64,000 bases of DNA, from positions 310,001-374,000 of the forward strand of contig NZ_JAPEHU010000003.1 of NCBI RefSeq assembly GCF_028823635.1. The letters are read 5' to 3'. Both the position numbers and the translations under genes were made by a program. The notes beneath the pieces are model-generated. The model had not been told where the DNA came from, searched no databases, and saw nothing but the letters and a program-made list of their open reading frames with translations. Each line of letters opens with the position of its first letter. Position 1 is the stretch's first letter. Below are positions 32,493 through 40,368 of this stretch, piece after piece. The stretch comes from Demequina sp. B12. GTDB lineage: Bacteria; Actinomycetota; Actinomycetes; Actinomycetales; Demequinaceae.

Positions 32493-35102
32493 GTGGCCAA
32501 CTTCCTCTTCCGGCTTGGACGCGGGTCCGCCCGCAAGCCGTTTATCGCGATTGTCGCGTGGATCGTCGCACTCGCGGCCTCCGTCGGCGCATTCCTCGCG
32601 TTTGGCGGCACCCTCACCGACTCCTTCTCCATCCCTGGCACGGAGACCCAAAAGGTCACCGACCAGCTCTCGCAGGAGCTCGAAGGGCTCGACGGCGCCA
32701 CCGCGCGGATCGTCTACCAGTCTCAAGATGACGTGGAACTCACCTCTGATCAGCAACAGCAGATCTCAGAGTCGCTCGCTACTGTCGCCGAGTTCGAGTC
32801 AGTCTCCGCCGTGATCGACCCGTTCGCGACCACTGCACAGCTCGAGGAACAAGCCGCTCAGCTCGCCGCAGGTGCCGAGCAAATCGAAACCGGCCGCGCG
32901 GAACTTGACGCAGGCCAGGAACAACTCGACGCAGCCGCAGCAGAAGCGCAGGCAGGTCAAGAGCAGTTGGATGCCGGCCAGGAGCAGCTCGATGCCGCCA
33001 TCGCTCAGGCGCAGGAAGCAGGCCAATACGAGGCTGCCAAGGCTCAGTTCGACGCCCAGCAGGCAGAACTCGACACGCAACAAGAACAGCTCACCGCAGG
33101 ACTCGAAGAACTCGCATCCCAGCAGGCACAGATCGACGCCGGCTACGAAGAACTCGCCGCATCCGAAGAGCAGCTCGCACTGGGCCAGCAGCTCGCTGAC
33201 AACGCCGCGACCGTGCGTGCAGTTTCCGAAGACGGCACGACCGCGCTTGGTGCAGTCACCTTCGTGGACGACATGCTGACCTTGCCGCAAAGCGACAAAG
33301 ACGAAGTGATGGAGTCCATCGAAGCGGCACCGCTCGACGGCGTCGACGTGTACTTCTCCTCCGAGATCGCCACCGCGGTGGACGGAATCCTGGGCGTAGG
33401 CGAAGTCATCGGTGTGTTTATGGCGCTCGTCGTACTGTTCGTCATGATGCGCGTGGTGTGGCCCGCCGTCACACCGATCATCACCTCCGTCATCGGCGTC
33501 GGCGTCGGCGTGACCGCCTCGCTCTCGCTGTCCGGCACGCTCGACATGTCCTCCGTGACCCCCGTGCTCGGCGTCATGCTGGCGCTCGCGGTCGGCATTG
33601 ACTACGCGCTGTTCATCATCAACCGCCACCGCACCAACCTCAAGCGCGGCATGGAAGTGACCGAGTCGATCGGCCTCGCCAACGGCACCGCAGGAAACGC
33701 CGTCGTATTTGCTGGCTCGACCGTGCTCATCGCGCTCTTGGCGCTCAACGTCACGGGCATCCCGTTCATCGGCGTCATGGGCAATGTGGCGGCATTCTGC
33801 ATCTTCATCGCCGTCCTGGTCGCGATCACCCTGGTGCCCGCCGTCTTGGGACTCATCGGCACTAAGGCCATCTCGCGTCGTTCGCGAGACAAGATCGGTC
33901 AGCCCATGGAGCCTGAGGCGCCCTACACCCCCATCAAGACCGGCCAGGCATGGCTTCAGGTCGTGGCCGGTGTGGTGATTCTGGGCATCATCGCCATCCC
34001 CGCAGCATCCATGCGCTTGGGCCTTCCCGGAGGAGACCAGGAACTCCCCGACTCCACGCAGTACCAGGCGTACACGATCATTGACGAGAAGTTCGGCGAA
34101 GGCCTGAACGGCACCCTCATCGTGACCGCGGATCTTGCGGAAGCCGTCACCGAAGAGCAGGTGCTCGCCACTCAGGTGGAACTCGAGAACGTGCTCATGG
34201 AGAACGACACCGTTGCCGCGGTCGCTCCCGCAGGCGTCTCCGAAGACATGGACTTCATGGCGTTCCAGGTCATCCCCACGGAAGGCCCCAACGCGGAGTC
34301 CACCGAGGAACTCGTGCACGCCATCCGCGACCTGTCACCTCTGGAGGACGGCACGGAGCTCGGCGTTGCTGGCACCGCATCCGGCAACATCGACATCTCC
34401 CAAAAGCTCGCGGATGCACTTCCCGTGTACCTCGCGGTCGTCGTGGGGCTGTCCCTGATCATCCTGATCGTGGTGTTCCGCTCCATCCTGGTCCCCGTGA
34501 TGGCGACCCTTGGATTCGTGCTGTCGCTGTTCGCAGCCTTCGGCGCCGTCACCGCCGTGTACCAGTGGGGCTGGCTCAGCGACATCTTCGGAATCCACGC
34601 ACCCGGCCCCATCCTGAGCTTCCTGCCCATCATGCTGACCGGAATCCTGTTCGGTCTCGCGATGGACTACCAGCTCTTCATCACCTCAGGAATGCGGGAG
34701 GCCTACGTTCACGGCGCCAACGCCCGTGAATCCGTTGTCGCCGGAATGCGTCACGGCCGCGCAGTCGTGGCTGCGGCCGCCATCATCATGGCGTCCGTCT
34801 TCGGCGGCTTCATCTTCTCCCACATCACGATGATTCAGCCCATGGGCTTCGGCCTGGCCATCGGCGTGCTGTTCGACGCGTTCGTGGTCCGCATGCTGAT
34901 CATCCCGTCGCTCATGCACATCGTGGGTGAGGGCGCCTGGTGGATGCCCAAGTGGCTCGACAAGATCCTGCCCAACGTGGATGTCGAAGGTTCGGCGCTG
35001 GAACGTGAGCACCCGCTGCCCGTCGCGGCGGCACCTGCAGCGGACAGCGACACGACAGCCCCCGCAGCCGACACCACCGACACGGGCGACTCCACCAAGT
35101 AG
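32493..35102 (+). CDS. MmpL/YdfJ-type RND transporter with long coiled-coil insert
   Basis: 869 residues starting at GTG 32493, with GAAAGG upstream; a longer reading would run back through the regulator gene. Two MMPL halves: the first with GIDYALFIINRHR and the second with LAMDYQLFITSGMREAY, the usual proton-relay helices. Between the first span and the first membrane block lies an insert (about residues 110-235) made of Ala/Glu/Gln/Leu-rich repeats such as AGQEQLDA, predicted to form a long coiled coil outside the membrane. The C-terminus is Ala/Thr/Asp-rich. It is a proton-driven exporter of a hydrophobic or amphiphilic compound, probably controlled by the divergent TetR protein. Confidence 0.92.
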   Translation: MANFLFRLGRGSARKPFIAIVAWIVALAASVGAFLAFGGTLTDSFSIPGTETQKVTDQLSQELEGLDGATARIVYQSQDDVELTSDQQQQISESLATVAEFESVSAVIDPFATTAQLEEQAAQLAAGAEQIETGRAELDAGQEQLDAAAAEAQAGQEQLDAGQEQLDAAIAQAQEAGQYEAAKAQFDAQQAELDTQQEQLTAGLEELASQQAQIDAGYEELAASEEQLALGQQLADNAATVRAVSEDGTTALGAVTFVDDMLTLPQSDKDEVMESIEAAPLDGVDVYFSSEIATAVDGILGVGEVIGVFMALVVLFVMMRVVWPAVTPIITSVIGVGVGVTASLSLSGTLDMSSVTPVLGVMLALAVGIDYALFIINRHRTNLKRGMEVTESIGLANGTAGNAVVFAGSTVLIALLALNVTGIPFIGVMGNVAAFCIFIAVLVAITLVPAVLGLIGTKAISRRSRDKIGQPMEPEAPYTPIKTGQAWLQVVAGVVILGIIAIPAASMRLGLPGGDQELPDSTQYQAYTIIDEKFGEGLNGTLIVTADLAEAVTEEQVLATQVELENVLMENDTVAAVAPAGVSEDMDFMAFQVIPTEGPNAESTEELVHAIRDLSPLEDGTELGVAGTASGNIDISQKLADALPVYLAVVVGLSLIILIVVFRSILVPVMATLGFVLSLFAAFGAVTAVYQWGWLSDIFGIHAPGPILSFLPIMLTGILFGLAMDYQLFITSGMREAYVHGANARESVVAGMRHGRAVVAAAAIIMASVFGGFIFSHITMIQPMGFGLAIGVLFDAFVVRMLIIPSLMHIVGEGAWWMPKWLDKILPNVDVEGSALEREHPLPVAAAPAADSDTTAPAADTTDTGDSTK

Positions 35103-35122
35103 CCCGCCCCGGCATCGGACCT

Positions 35123-35157
35123 CAGCGCCCGGTCTCCCCTCCGGAGGCCGGGCGCTG
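35123..35157 (+). terminator. terminator of the MmpL-type gene
   Basis: CAGCGCCCGG (35123-35132) and CCGGGCGCTG (35148-35157) as exact arms with a 15-nt loop, ending in GTTG. Confidence 0.7.
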
Positions 35158-35171
35158 TTGCGTCCACGCGT

Positions 35172-35177
35172 TAGGGT
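35172..35177 (+). promoter_or_regulatory. -10 box TAGGGT, leaderless start of the serine hydrolase
   Basis: TAGGGT, CACATC, then ATG at 35184. Confidence 0.5.
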
Positions 35178-35183
35178 CACATC

Positions 35184-36149
35184 ATGGATTCCCTGCTGGA
35201 CGATGTTCGCCGCCTCCTGCCCCCACGGCACACCCAGGTGTGGGTCGCGATTGCCAAGGACGGCGCAACGGCCAGCCGCACCTACGGGGTCGACGCCGAC
35301 GCGGACGGCGAGATCGGCTCCATCACCAAAGGCCTCACCGGACTGCTGTATTCGCAGGCACTCGCACGGGACGAGATTGACTCCACGACCCGGCTGGGCG
35401 ACCTGTTGGACTTGGGCAACTCCCCTGCCGCACATCTACTGCTCGGGGACGTGGCCATCCACCGTTCCGGACTTCCGCGGCTCCCCCGCTTCGATCGCGA
35501 CAAGCCCATGCGGGCACGCGTGAAAGCAATGAAGAAGGACGGCACGGACCCGTACGGCGACAGCCTTGACGAATGGCTCGCCTACGCACGCGCCACGCGA
35601 CTCAAGCGGGCGCGCTACCGGTACTCGAATCTGGGCTACTCACTGCTGGGGCACGCGCTCGCAGGGGCTGCAGGCCAGCCGTATGCGGCGCTCCTGGACA
35701 CGCGCGTGCTGCGGCCCGTGGGCATGCACGAGGCGTATGTCGCAGCCTCCTCGACCGACCTTCGCACCACGGCCGTGGGCGGCGTATCGAAGAAGGGCGT
35801 GAGCCAGTCGGCCTGGACCGGTGAAGGCATCGCCCCCGCCGGCATGGTGAGGGCTGGCGCGGACGACCTCGAAGCACTGCTGCGGGGCCTCGCCGGCATC
35901 ACGGAACTTCCTGGAGCCGATGCGCTGGAACCCCTCGCGAAGGCTCAACCTCCGTCCCTGGTGGGGGCCGCATGGATGACCACTCCCGCACGGGGACGCA
36001 CCATCACCTGGCACAACGGGATGACGGGCGGATTCGCGTCGTTCGTGGGTGCAGACCGGGAAGCCGGAACTGGTGTCGCAGTGATGTCCGCGGTCGCGTC
36101 AGATGTGACCCACTACGGCTTTGCGGCGATTGACTCCGTACTGGCATAG
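35184..36149 (+). CDS. serine hydrolase of the beta-lactamase / class C esterase family
   Basis: 321 residues. The nucleophile motif SITK (Ser46, Lys49), the YSN motif (Tyr147-Asn149, in RYRYSNLGYSLLG) and the HNG motif (277-279, in TWHNGMTGGF) match class C beta-lactamase-like esterases and D,D-peptidases. No signal peptide is visible, so it appears cytoplasmic, which argues against a true beta-lactamase. It overlaps the convergent FNT channel gene by 37 bp at the 3' ends. Confidence 0.88.
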   Translation: MDSLLDDVRRLLPPRHTQVWVAIAKDGATASRTYGVDADADGEIGSITKGLTGLLYSQALARDEIDSTTRLGDLLDLGNSPAAHLLLGDVAIHRSGLPRLPRFDRDKPMRARVKAMKKDGTDPYGDSLDEWLAYARATRLKRARYRYSNLGYSLLGHALAGAAGQPYAALLDTRVLRPVGMHEAYVAASSTDLRTTAVGGVSKKGVSQSAWTGEGIAPAGMVRAGADDLEALLRGLAGITELPGADALEPLAKAQPPSLVGAAWMTTPARGRTITWHNGMTGGFASFVGADREAGTGVAVMSAVASDVTHYGFAAIDSVLA

Positions 36150-36949
36150 ACGCCAGGCACGTGAGACGTGCGACCGTACGGGCCTCCCACCACGGTGTAG
36201 GCGATTCCCAAGACCACCAGGCCACCCACCAGGTTTCCTAGCCCCACCCACACCAGCATGGTGCCAAAGGCGGACCACGACACCGTGACGGTGCTGGCAC
36301 CCACCAGCCCCAAACCAAAGACCGTCATGTTGGCCACGACGTGCTCAAACATCGACGCGATGAAGCCAAAGACGCCCCAGAAGATGATGATGGCTTTGGC
36401 GGCCTCACTCTTCACACGTGATGCCGCCCAGATCGCACCGCACACCAGGATGTTGCACATCACCGCGCGGAAGAACATCTCCGTGGGCGTGAAACTCATC
36501 TTGAGGGTCAAGGCCCCGTCCAACATTCCCTGCGTGTCTGCGTGGGTGAAGATTCCCGCCATCTTCAACACCCAGGCCAATCCCAGCGAACCCAGCAGGT
36601 TCCCCAGCAAGATCGCGCCCAGAGTCCAGGTGGCCTGCCACCACGAAACCACCCGCCGCATCGCCCCCATCGGCAGCGCCATCATCGCGGAGGTCGCCAG
36701 CTGCCCGCCGGCGAACACGACAAACGTCAGTGCGATCGCGAAGACTGCGCCGGACACGAGGCGCGTGGCCGCTGACCCCTGCATGAAGAAGGAACCGGCC
36801 GCGGAGAACATCACGTAGACGCCAGCACCCACCCACATACCTGCGAGCATTCCTGAGATCAGGAAGCGCCAGGGGTGGTTGCGCGCCTGATGCACCTTGT
36901 CGGCCGCGTCCCGCGCCTGATTTTCTACAGCATCGGTGATGGAGAGCAT
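36113..36949 (-). CDS. formate/nitrite transporter (FNT) family channel
   Basis: 278 residues with six spans and the FNT fold. FEHVVANMTVFGLGL corresponds to the conserved central-His segment. The N-terminus (SITDAVENQARDAADKVHQARNHPW) is the usual cytoplasmic helix. Homopentameric channels of this family pass formate, nitrite or hydrosulfide. No nitrite reductase lies nearby, while pflB is 20 kb away and both units share an upstream site, so formate is the more likely substrate. This is an inference. A -10 box TACATT lies six bases before the ATG. Confidence 0.88.
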   Translation of the reverse strand: MLSITDAVENQARDAADKVHQARNHPWRFLISGMLAGMWVGAGVYVMFSAAGSFFMQGSAATRLVSGAVFAIALTFVVFAGGQLATSAMMALPMGAMRRVVSWWQATWTLGAILLGNLLGSLGLAWVLKMAGIFTHADTQGMLDGALTLKMSFTPTEMFFRAVMCNILVCGAIWAASRVKSEAAKAIIIFWGVFGFIASMFEHVVANMTVFGLGLVGASTVTVSWSAFGTMLVWVGLGNLVGGLVVLGIAYTVVGGPYGRTSHVPGVYASTESIAAKP

Positions 36950-36955
36950 GGAGAA

Positions 36956-36961
36956 AATGTA
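36956..36961 (-). promoter_or_regulatory. -10 box TACATT, leaderless start of the FNT gene
   Basis: Minus strand: TACATT, TTCTCC, ATG at 36949. With a start at about 36949, the candidate activator site at 36984-36997 is centred near -41, the classic activator position. Confidence 0.55.
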
Positions 36962-36983
36962 GAAGCCCCATGCGTCCGGGATG

Positions 36984-36997
36984 AGGGCCTTTGGTCC
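36984..36997. promoter_or_regulatory. candidate DosR/NarL-type site upstream of the FNT gene
   Basis: AGGGCCTTTGGTCC resembles the sites before adhE (AGGACCTTTGTCCC) and pflB (GGGACCTTCGACCC). It is about 30 bp upstream of the -10 box. Confidence 0.5.
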
Positions 36998-37091
36998 GGG
37001 GACGGACTCACGCCACCGTCACGGGCGCTGCGACAGCCACGGGTACCACTACCGGAACCGCGACAGGCACCGGAGGGCGTCTACGCGCAGG

Positions 37092-37556
37092 TCAGTCGTG
37101 GCGGCGCAGGCTCATGGCCCGCTGCGCCTCGCGGTTGTCCTGCTTCTCGCGCAAGGTCTGACGCTTGTCGTAATGCTTCTTGCCTCGACCAATACCAATC
37201 TCAATCTTGACGCGCCCCTTCACGAAGTACAGCCGCAGCGGCACAATCGTGAAGCCCTTTTCGCGAGTCTTGATCAAGAGTTGGTCGATCTCCGCATGGT
37301 GCAGCAGCAGTTTGCGCTTGCGACGCGGCGCGTGATTGGTCCAGGTTCCTTGCGAGTACTCGGGGATGTGGACGTTGTCCAACCACGCTTCACCGTTCTC
37401 GATGTACACGTAGCCGTCCCCGATCGAGGCGCGGCCAGCACGCAGCGCCTTCACCTCGGTACCACGCAACACCAGACCCGCCTCGAAGGTGTCGTCAATG
37501 AAGTAGTCATGGCGGGCCGAGCGGTTGCTCGCAATCACCTTGAGCTCCTCAGGCAT
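37092..37556 (-). CDS. smpB: SsrA-binding protein SmpB
   Basis: 154 residues; binds tmRNA and brings it to stalled ribosomes. The beta-barrel core ([26 protein letters not shown], then [12 protein letters not shown]) and the basic C-terminal tail ([16 protein letters not shown]) that occupies the mRNA channel are intact. TTAGGAGG lies 7 bases before the ATG. tmRNA is encoded 5.4 kb away on the same strand. In many actinobacteria smpB follows the ftsEX/M23 genes directly; here the lsr operon lies between. Confidence 0.97.
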   Translation of the reverse strand: MPEELKVIASNRSARHDYFIDDTFEAGLVLRGTEVKALRAGRASIGDGYVYIENGEAWLDNVHIPEYSQGTWTNHAPRRKRKLLLHHAEIDQLLIKTREKGFTIVPLRLYFVKGRVKIEIGIGRGKKHYDKRQTLREKQDNREAQRAMSLRRHD

Positions 37557-37673
37557 GGCGCACCTCCTAACCTCACACGTCTTGCGTCACATGAAACAGC
37601 CCGCACCACCACGGCACGGACGGGACTTACGAGTCTAGGCGATGTGCGCGGGCGTCATGCGCGGGCAGCAAGC

Positions 37674-37762
37674 GAGCCGTCCCTGACCACACTCCCGGTG
37701 CTCGACGGCGTGTCCGGGCGGACTCGCCGGCGGTTCGGTGCGTGACGTGTCAGGGACGGCTC
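37674..37762 (-). terminator. long-spaced inverted repeat after the last lsr-operon gene
   Basis: GAGCCGTCCCTGAC (37674-37687) and GTCAGGGACGGCTC (37749-37762) are exact 14-bp arms enclosing a 61-nt GC-rich segment with further small stems. It lies between the aldolase stop (37786) and smpB (37556) and probably ends the operon transcript. It could also be a small structured RNA. Confidence 0.45.
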
Positions 37763-37785
37763 AGAAGCACCCGGCGCCCCGCGCG

Positions 37786-38970
37786 CTACGACGAACGCAG
37801 CTTGCGCTGTTCCAACTCCCAGTACTCGATGTCGAAGGAGTCCCCTTCCGACACGGGCGAGTATCCGCCCAGCCCCTCGGCCGCCATGATGACGCCCATG
37901 GTGTGCAGATAGACGGAGGCCACCAAGCTCGCCTGCGCACGGTCCTTGCCCACGGCAAACATCCGGCCACCGTCCAGCAGGACCCGCGGCTCGGGAGAGA
38001 GCATCGAGATGTTCTCCCCGCGCTCGTCACGCCAGCGCTCAAAGTACGCGCCATAGTTCGCGACGTACTGATCGATGTCAGCGGCGGTCGTTCCTAGACA
38101 TGGCACGCGCTTGGTGTAGATCACGTGCTCGAGCGTGGCCGTTCCGCGCTGCGTGATCGACGGGATGTCATCGCGAGACAAGAACTGGGTGCTGCCTGGA
38201 GACGTCACCTCCACCACAGTGCGCGGAGCTCCGGCGGCCTCGCTGATCCGTGCCACCAACGCGGGGTCGGCGTCGGTCGCGCTATCAATCACCGCATCCA
38301 GAGCTTCCGACCGTCCCACCGCAATCCCCGTGTGGGCGGCGATGTACTCCTGGGCGCGACGCACCAAAGCAATGTGGTGGGTGTACGCGTCTTCAGCGCG
38401 ATCAGCGGCGGTGAACAGACCGTGATGACGCAGGACAAGACCGGTAGCGATATCCGCAGCCTCGCCCACAGCGAGCCGCCCCTCACGGACCAGGTCAGCG
38501 ACCTCACGCGAAAGGTCCAGGCCAGGCTTGAAATAGTCCAGGCGTGCCGTCACCGCCCCCAGCGCGGCATCCACATGGTCCCGCCACCCCACGGCGTTGG
38601 TGAGGGTGACGATCGCGTCTGCGTGAGTGTGCAAAACGGTTGCCGCGGGAATCACATGATGCACCGGCGCCTCAATGGACGGCACCTTGGGGGGCACGGC
38701 GTCCTGCAACGCTGCCATCGCATCCAGCAAGGCGCCATCTCCCGCAGGCGGGTCTTGCATCAGATCCGCAAGCCCCGCGCGGTCGACGGCAGCAAAACCC
38801 TCGACGCTCAAGGTGGCCAGCGAGTAGCCGCTGGCTTTCACGTGGACGGTGTCCGCGTCCTTCCACGAGGTGTTGCCGCCCCCAGCAAGGGCGAGCGAGG
38901 AGTGCCCACCTAGCAGGCGTGAAGCCGATGCGCACTCGGCCACGCCTGCGAGCGCAGGGTGGGATCCCAT
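37786..38970 (-). CDS. class II aldolase (RhaD-like), last gene of the AI-2 operon
   Basis: 394 residues from the ATG at 38970, chosen for AGGAGGGG upstream. The phosphate loop GGGNTSWK, the Glu in SIEAPVHH, the zinc ligands HTHAD and a later RHHGLFT His define a zinc-dependent class II aldolase. The layout matches the N-terminal domain of bifunctional rhamnulose-1-phosphate aldolase/dehydrogenase proteins, without the dehydrogenase half. Such enzymes release dihydroxyacetone phosphate from a ketose phosphate. In this operon it may act on phospho-AI-2 breakdown intermediates or on a related sugar phosphate; it is not part of the classical lsr set. Confidence 0.85.
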   Translation of the reverse strand: MGSHPALAGVAECASASRLLGGHSSLALAGGGNTSWKDADTVHVKASGYSLATLSVEGFAAVDRAGLADLMQDPPAGDGALLDAMAALQDAVPPKVPSIEAPVHHVIPAATVLHTHADAIVTLTNAVGWRDHVDAALGAVTARLDYFKPGLDLSREVADLVREGRLAVGEAADIATGLVLRHHGLFTAADRAEDAYTHHIALVRRAQEYIAAHTGIAVGRSEALDAVIDSATDADPALVARISEAAGAPRTVVEVTSPGSTQFLSRDDIPSITQRGTATLEHVIYTKRVPCLGTTAADIDQYVANYGAYFERWRDERGENISMLSPEPRVLLDGGRMFAVGKDRAQASLVASVYLHTMGVIMAAEGLGGYSPVSEGDSFDIEYWELEQRKLRSS

Positions 38971-39028
38971 GCCGCCAGCCCCCTCCTGGAGGGCTGACGG
39001 CACGGGAAATCCAGGTCCGGGAGCGAAC

Positions 39029-39916
39029 TCAGTCAACGAGCCCGCCGCTGAGGTCCCGGTACATCTCGACGCCGTCCGCGGGGGCAAGGCCCTCGTGAAC
39101 GACCGCGCGGACGGTGCGGATCATCGCGTCCGGGTTTCCACGCTGGAAGATGTTGCGTCCCATGTCGACGCCGGCGGCCCCCTGGTCGATGGCCTTGTAA
39201 GCCATGTCGAGGGCTTCGTCGACGGGCAGCTTCTTGCCACCCGCCATGATGACCGGCACCGGACATGATGAGGTGACAGTTTCGAAGTCCTCATCGCAGT
39301 AGTACGTCTTCACCATCTGAGCACCCAGCTCCGCGATGATGCGGGTGGCGAGACGCAGGTAGCGAGCGTCGCGAGTGAGTTCGCGACCCACCGCCGTGAC
39401 GCCCAGGACCGGGATACCCGCATTGATGCCAGCATCGACCAGGCGCGTCATGTTGTACACGGACTGGGTCTCCCCCGGTCCGCCAACGAACACCTGGACG
39501 GCCACGGCGGAAGCGTCGATGCGCACAGCATCGGACATGTCCATCGCGATGCGCTCATCCGACAGGTCCTTCAGGATCGAGGGACCACCGGAGGCACGCA
39601 CCACCAGCGGCGTTCCGGGGCTCGGCGGAATCGAGGTACGCAGGGCGCCACGGGTAGCCATGAGGGCATCTGCGTGGCGGGCCAGCGGCGCGATGTTCAG
39701 GTCAAGGCGCTCCAGGCCCGAGGTGGGGCCCTGGAAGTAACCGTGGTCGAACGCGAGCATGACGGTGCGTCCCGACTCCGGGGAGAAGATGCGTCCCAGA
39801 CGGTGCTTCATGCCGTAGTCGTACGACTCCGCGCCCTTGACGTGGAACGTGCTTGCCGCCACGGGGGTGTCGGTGTGGAAGCGGTCCGCCTCGAGGTTGC
39901 CTTCGAGATCAGCCAT
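39029..39916 (-). CDS. lsrF: 3-hydroxy-5-phosphonooxypentane-2,4-dione thiolase LsrF
   Basis: 295 residues. Very close to enteric LsrF along its length: MADLEG start, SRIFSPESGRTVMLAFDHGYFQGPTSGLERLD, MATRGALRT, the Schiff-base Lys in QMVKTYY, then IMAGGKKLP and GAAGVDMGRNIFQ. It transfers an acetyl group from the phospho-AI-2 product to CoA, giving acetyl-CoA and dihydroxyacetone phosphate. AAAGGAG precedes the ATG at 39916, five bases after the cupin stop. It is followed by the aldolase 58 bp downstream. Confidence 0.95.
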   Translation of the reverse strand: MADLEGNLEADRFHTDTPVAASTFHVKGAESYDYGMKHRLGRIFSPESGRTVMLAFDHGYFQGPTSGLERLDLNIAPLARHADALMATRGALRTSIPPSPGTPLVVRASGGPSILKDLSDERIAMDMSDAVRIDASAVAVQVFVGGPGETQSVYNMTRLVDAGINAGIPVLGVTAVGRELTRDARYLRLATRIIAELGAQMVKTYYCDEDFETVTSSCPVPVIMAGGKKLPVDEALDMAYKAIDQGAAGVDMGRNIFQRGNPDAMIRTVRAVVHEGLAPADGVEMYRDLSGGLVD

Positions 39917-39921
39917 GAGTA

Positions 39922-40332
39922 TCAGACTCCTTTGTTGATGCGCTGTGAGTAGCCGTCTTCGGAGAGATCGGGGACAGGCTCTCCAGGGGTCCAGGGCACC
40001 TGGACCACGTCGGTGGGGTTCCAAGGCGCCTTGATGAAGAACGCCTTGAAGTTGTCATCGCCGTTGTTGACGAAGTAGTGCATGTCACCTGGGTCGCAAC
40101 GGACCACATCACCGGGTGACAGGTGGCGCTCTTCGGTGCAGTTGATCCACACGGTCGCGTGACCCTCGACAACGAAGAAGGTCTCCTCGATGTCTGCGTG
40201 GAAGTGGTTGCTTGCGTCGTCTCCGGGGCGCAGTCGCACCACACCAAGGTCGGTGCGGGGGCCGCGCATCAGGTATCCGGGGCCGAACTCGCCAAACCGG
40301 AACTCGACGTCGTTCCAATCCTTGTATTGCAT
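39922..40332 (-). CDS. cupin-domain protein of the AI-2 operon
   Basis: 136 residues, single cupin. Metal ligands are visible as His43, His45, Glu49 or Glu50 (NHFHADIEETFFV) and His85 (GDMHYFVNNG). AGAGAGG precedes the ATG. It sits between lsrK and lsrF, where a phospho-AI-2 isomerase (LsrG in enteric bacteria) would be needed. LsrG belongs to a different fold and is absent, so the cupin may replace it. The function is inferred from position only. Confidence 0.82.
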   Translation of the reverse strand: MQYKDWNDVEFRFGEFGPGYLMRGPRTDLGVVRLRPGDDASNHFHADIEETFFVVEGHATVWINCTEERHLSPGDVVRCDPGDMHYFVNNGDDNFKAFFIKAPWNPTDVVQVPWTPGEPVPDLSEDGYSQRINKGV

Positions 40333-40368
40333 GCGTTTTACCTCTCTTCGATCATCCGGGAAGCTGTG

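Noticed and set aside
32799-34319. 506-codon minus-strand frame opposite the MmpL-type exporter
   Set aside because: His/Gly/Glu/Asp-rich nonsense caused by the codon bias of the real gene; no start signal.
35184-36149. Beta-lactamase resistance gene
   Set aside because: The SxxK/YSN/HNG motifs are present but there is no export signal, so an intracellular esterase is more likely.
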